Shown here in pieces: positions 5,244 to 7,463 of a DNA stretch of 7,463 bases. The stretch's first letter is position 1; every line of letters starts with the position of its first letter. The translations under genes and the position numbers were made by a program. The stretch spans positions 1 to 7,463 of the forward strand of contig JAOACV010000104.1 of NCBI GenBank assembly GCA_026417675.1. The letters run 5' to 3'. Origin of the DNA: Verrucomicrobiia bacterium (GTDB lineage Bacteria; Verrucomicrobiota; Verrucomicrobiia; CAIQCK01). Under the pieces are notes generated by a model. That model was not told where the DNA came from. It worked only from the letters and a program-made list of their open reading frames with translations, and ran no database searches.

Positions 5244-6362
5244 ATGGCCACAAAAGCTGAACTGCAAGCGCTGCTGAATGCGCCCATCGAGCTGGCGCGC
5301 AACACTTACATCCACTTCTACAACGGCGGCAAACTGCGCGCCGAGTTTGTCGGCGAACCCGACCCGAAGGACGATTTCCGGTCCGAGGAATGGATTTTCT
5401 CGACCAACCGCGCCTTCACGCCCGGCCGGCCCGATAGCGAGAACACGCCGACGAAGGGCTACAGCATCGTGGAACTGCCGAGCGGCGAAAAGATTCTGCT
5501 GACCGAGCTGCTCAAGGCGTTTCCGAACGAGACGCTCGGTGCGAAGCATTTCAAGAAGTTTGGCGCCAATCTCGGCGTGCTGGTGAAGATTTTCGACGTG
5601 GGCGAGGGCGCGCACATCCCTGTGCACTGGCATCCGTCGCCGCAGTTCGCCAAGAAATACCTGCACAACCCTTTCGGCAAGAACGAGTCGTGGATCCTCA
5701 TCGGCGTCCGCCCCGGCGCGAAGGCGTGGGTCGGTTGGAAGAAAAAGGTCACCGTCGGCGAGTTCAAGAAGTGGTTGGATGCGCAGGACGTCGAAGCCAT
5801 GCGCGCGCATATGCACGAAATCCGGCCGAAGCTCGGCGACGTGACCTCCACCACCGCCGGCATCGTCCACTCCATCGGCGAAGGTTGCTGCATCCTCGAA
5901 CCGCAGGAGCCGACCGACTGGAACATCCTGGCGGAATATGAGGGACCCTATCCCTACAAGCGCGAGCAGGCCGCGTGCGGCCTTGATTGGGAAATCGGCC
6001 TGAAGGCGGCCGACTTCTCGGTGATGAGCGAGTGGTTCCTCAAAAACCGCATCTACCGCAAGCCGGTGAAGGTCCGCGGCAAGGGCCGCAACAAAGAGGA
6101 AAAATATCTGCCCGACTCGGCGCGCAAGTATTTCTGGGAGACCAAACTCACCGTCGCCGACAGGATGAGCATGCCGGCCACCCGCGGTTTTTATTGCTTC
6201 GTCACGCTGCAAGGCGAAGGCAAGCTCGTTGGCCCGTGGGGCGAAACGCCCACCCGGCGCGGCAAGTCGTTTATGATCCCGCGCTGCCTGCCCGCCTACG
6301 ACATCGTCAACACCGGCAGCCGGCCGCTCGAAGTTATCACCGCCTATCCGCCCACAATCTGA
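5244..6362 (+). CDS. Class I mannose-6-phosphate isomerase-like cupin enzyme
   Basis: A 372-residue protein resembling class I phosphomannose isomerase (ManA), the zinc enzyme that interconverts mannose 6-phosphate and fructose 6-phosphate. Family features in order: LTELLKAFPNETLG (86-99), like the G.sL.eL segment of ManA; LGVLVKIFDVGEGAHIPVHWHP (110-131); GKNESWILIG (145-154), matching the G-K-x-E-x-W block with metal ligand E148; TTAGIVHSIGEGCCILEPQE (203-222), matching the PAGTxHAIG...EIQQ block with metal ligand H209; and a C-terminal cupin half (about 310-370) with GFYCFVTLQGEGKL. The usual Q-x-H metal pair is H128-x-H130 here, giving a three-His/one-Glu site like ordinary cupins. Substrate specificity may therefore differ, and manA was not assigned. 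Length is close to known ManA proteins. A strong GGAGGA precedes the ATG. The dehydrogenase gene follows after 40 nt, suggesting a sugar-conversion operon. Confidence 0.82.
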   Translation: MATKAELQALLNAPIELARNTYIHFYNGGKLRAEFVGEPDPKDDFRSEEWIFSTNRAFTPGRPDSENTPTKGYSIVELPSGEKILLTELLKAFPNETLGAKHFKKFGANLGVLVKIFDVGEGAHIPVHWHPSPQFAKKYLHNPFGKNESWILIGVRPGAKAWVGWKKKVTVGEFKKWLDAQDVEAMRAHMHEIRPKLGDVTSTTAGIVHSIGEGCCILEPQEPTDWNILAEYEGPYPYKREQAACGLDWEIGLKAADFSVMSEWFLKNRIYRKPVKVRGKGRNKEEKYLPDSARKYFWETKLTVADRMSMPATRGFYCFVTLQGEGKLVGPWGETPTRRGKSFMIPRCLPAYDIVNTGSRPLEVITAYPPTI

Positions 6363-6383
6363 AATCTGAAATCTCAAATCCGA
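6356..6383 (+). repeat. Short tandem heptad array overlapping the isomerase-like gene stop
   Basis: Four 7-bp units lie head to tail: AATCTGA (6356-6362), AATCTGA (6363-6369), AATCTCA (6370-6376) and AATCCGA (6377-6383). Two are identical and two have single changes from the first. The stop codon of the isomerase-like gene is the TGA of the first unit. The AT-rich array contrasts with the GC-rich genes on both sides and ends just before the dehydrogenase Shine-Dalgarno. Confidence 0.7.
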
Positions 6384-6390
6384 ATCCACA

Positions 6391-6395
6391 GGAGA
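6391..6395 (+). promoter_or_regulatory. Shine-Dalgarno GGAGA
   Basis: GGAGA ends seven bases before the ATG at 6403. It favours this start over the second in-frame ATG at codon 8 of the dehydrogenase. Confidence 0.7.
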
Positions 6396-6402
6396 CACGA
6401 TC

Positions 6403-7463
6403 ATGGCAGCGATACCGAAGAAGATGAAGGCCCAGGTGTTCTACGAGAAGGAGAAGATGCGGCTGGAGGAAATCCCCGTGCCGAAGATTGGCGATGACGA
6501 AGTCCTCGTCCGCGTCAAAGCCTGCGGGGTCTGCGGCTCCGACATCGCCTACTACTATGGTCAAAGCCCGCTGGAAACCCCCAGCGGCAAAGGCCCGCTG
6601 GTGCTCGGCCACGAGTTCACCGGCGAGGTCGTGCAGGTCGGTGCGGTGCCGGCTCGCTCCAAGCTGTTCGCGCCGGGCGACCGCGTCGTGCTCAACCCGG
6701 TCCAATACTGCAACGCCTGCGCCATCTGCGCGAAGGGCTACACCAACCTCTGCGAGAACAAGAGCGTGCTCGGCGTCTCGTGCAACGGCGGGTTTGCCGA
6801 ATACTGCGCCAGCAAATACACCGGTGTCATCAAGCTGCCGCCAAACGTCAGCTACGAGGAAGGCGCGCTCACCGAGCCGCTGGCGTGCGCCAGCTACGGC
6901 CTGAAGAACCTCCAGGTCGAGCCGGGCAACTTCTGCGTCATCTTCGGCCCCGGCCCCATCGGCCTGATGATGCTCCAACTGGTGAAAAGCTCCGGCGCGG
7001 GCACGATCGTTATGATCGGCGGCCCCGGCGACGACTACCGTCTGAAGGCCGCAGCCAAGCTCGGCGCTAACGTAGTCATCAACTGCGTCGAGAAAGGCTC
7101 GCCCTACTTCGCCGCCGACGTGAAGGCAAAGATCGCCGAACTGACCGACGGCAAGATGGCCAACCGTGTCATCGTGCCGACCGGCTCGGTGGACGCGATG
7201 GAAATGGCGTTGGAACTGTCGGGCCGCCGCTCGATCATCGTTTATTTCGGCCTGCCGAGCGACAAGGCCGTCATCCGCGTCCCCGCGCTGAAGAGCATCT
7301 TCTGGGACAAGACCATCCGCTTCTCGTGGCTCGCGCCGTTCACGTGGCCCACAGCGCTCGAAGCCATTGCTACCAAGCTCGTCAACGTCAAGCCGTTGAT
7401 CACACACACCTACCCGCTGGCGAAGCTCGAGCAGGCGCTCCACGACCTGCCCCAGCGCAAGGG
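6403..7463 (+). CDS. Zinc-dependent MDR alcohol/polyol dehydrogenase (3' partial)
   Basis: At least 354 residues of a medium-chain dehydrogenase/reductase, with no stop before the window ends. Members oxidise alcohols, polyols or threonine with NAD(P). Catalytic zinc ligands are C44 in CGVCGSD (41-47) and H70-E71 in LGHEFTGEV; E158 in TEPLACASYG is also conserved. The structural zinc lobe is complete: C103, C106, C109 and C117 with the C-x2-C-x2-C-x7-C spacing. The cofactor-binding Rossmann motif is GPGPIG (182-187). It fits the sorbitol/threonine dehydrogenase subgroup better than classical ethanol dehydrogenases. After the Rossmann domain the sequence departs from common types (for example IMVPTG-like VIVPTGSVDAMEMAL and WLAPFTWP), so the substrate is open. 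Most relatives are about 340-360 residues, so little is likely missing. It lies 40 nt after the isomerase-like gene with its own Shine-Dalgarno, pointing to one sugar/polyol operon. Confidence 0.9.
   Translation, partial: MAAIPKKMKAQVFYEKEKMRLEEIPVPKIGDDEVLVRVKACGVCGSDIAYYYGQSPLETPSGKGPLVLGHEFTGEVVQVGAVPARSKLFAPGDRVVLNPVQYCNACAICAKGYTNLCENKSVLGVSCNGGFAEYCASKYTGVIKLPPNVSYEEGALTEPLACASYGLKNLQVEPGNFCVIFGPGPIGLMMLQLVKSSGAGTIVMIGGPGDDYRLKAAAKLGANVVINCVEKGSPYFAADVKAKIAELTDGKMANRVIVPTGSVDAMEMALELSGRRSIIVYFGLPSDKAVIRVPALKSIFWDKTIRFSWLAPFTWPTALEAIATKLVNVKPLITHTYPLAKLEQALHDLPQRK

Noticed and set aside
5226..6404. Minus-strand open frame (392 codons)
   Set aside because: Antisense shadow of the isomerase-like gene; no motifs, while the plus strand has clear metal-site motifs and a ribosome binding site.
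6337..7443. Minus-strand open frame (368 codons)
   Set aside because: Antisense shadow of the dehydrogenase, which has complete catalytic and structural zinc motifs on the plus strand.

Overview
This is a GC-rich bacterial window that reads as the end of a metagenomic or draft-genome contig. Bases 1-22 are Nextera/Tn5 sequencing adapter, so native sequence starts at base 23, inside a truncated gene. The genes are densely packed, Shine-Dalgarno sequences are clear only on the right-hand genes, and intergenic regions carry GC-rich palindromes and a small AT-rich heptad array. Together these suggest a Verrucomicrobiota/PVC-type heterotroph. That assignment is an impression from gene style, not a demonstrated placement.

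Layout, left to right. (1) 23-421 (+): the C-terminal part of an MscS-family mechanosensitive channel, cut by the contig edge. (2) 422-544: a convergent intergenic region with nested perfect palindromes, likely a bidirectional terminator or a REP-like dispersed element. (3) 4724 down to 545 (-): a compact leftward gene row. It holds a GT2 glycosyltransferase of the polyprenyl/dolichyl-phosphate sugar synthase type, a class I SAM methyltransferase, a polytopic GT-C-like membrane protein and a FIST-domain protein. The first three are spaced by 4 nt and then a 4-nt ATGA overlap, so they are almost certainly co-translated. FIST follows after 43 nt that can form two competing hairpins. (4) 4725-4877: the divergent promoter region, with a perfect TGTAAA-N5-TTTACA inverted repeat. 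(5) 4878-5096 (+): infA, translation initiation factor IF-1. (6) 5244-6362 (+): a class I mannose-6-phosphate isomerase-like cupin enzyme. (7) 6403-7463 (+): a zinc-dependent MDR alcohol/polyol dehydrogenase, running off the right edge.

How the genes may work together (inference). The leftward set fits cell-envelope glycan assembly: the GT2 enzyme would load a sugar onto a polyprenyl phosphate in the cytoplasm, and the GT-C-like protein would use a lipid-linked sugar on the outer face of the membrane. The methyltransferase would modify an intermediate. The FIST protein could be a ligand-sensing partner or just a passenger. The rightward isomerase-dehydrogenase pair looks like sugar/polyol conversion. 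No CRISPR array, insertion sequence, rRNA or tRNA was seen. No intergenic stretch exceeds about 155 bases. I do not see a clearly new system; the best leads are the glycan operon, the altered metal-site motif in the isomerase-like enzyme, and the intergenic structures.
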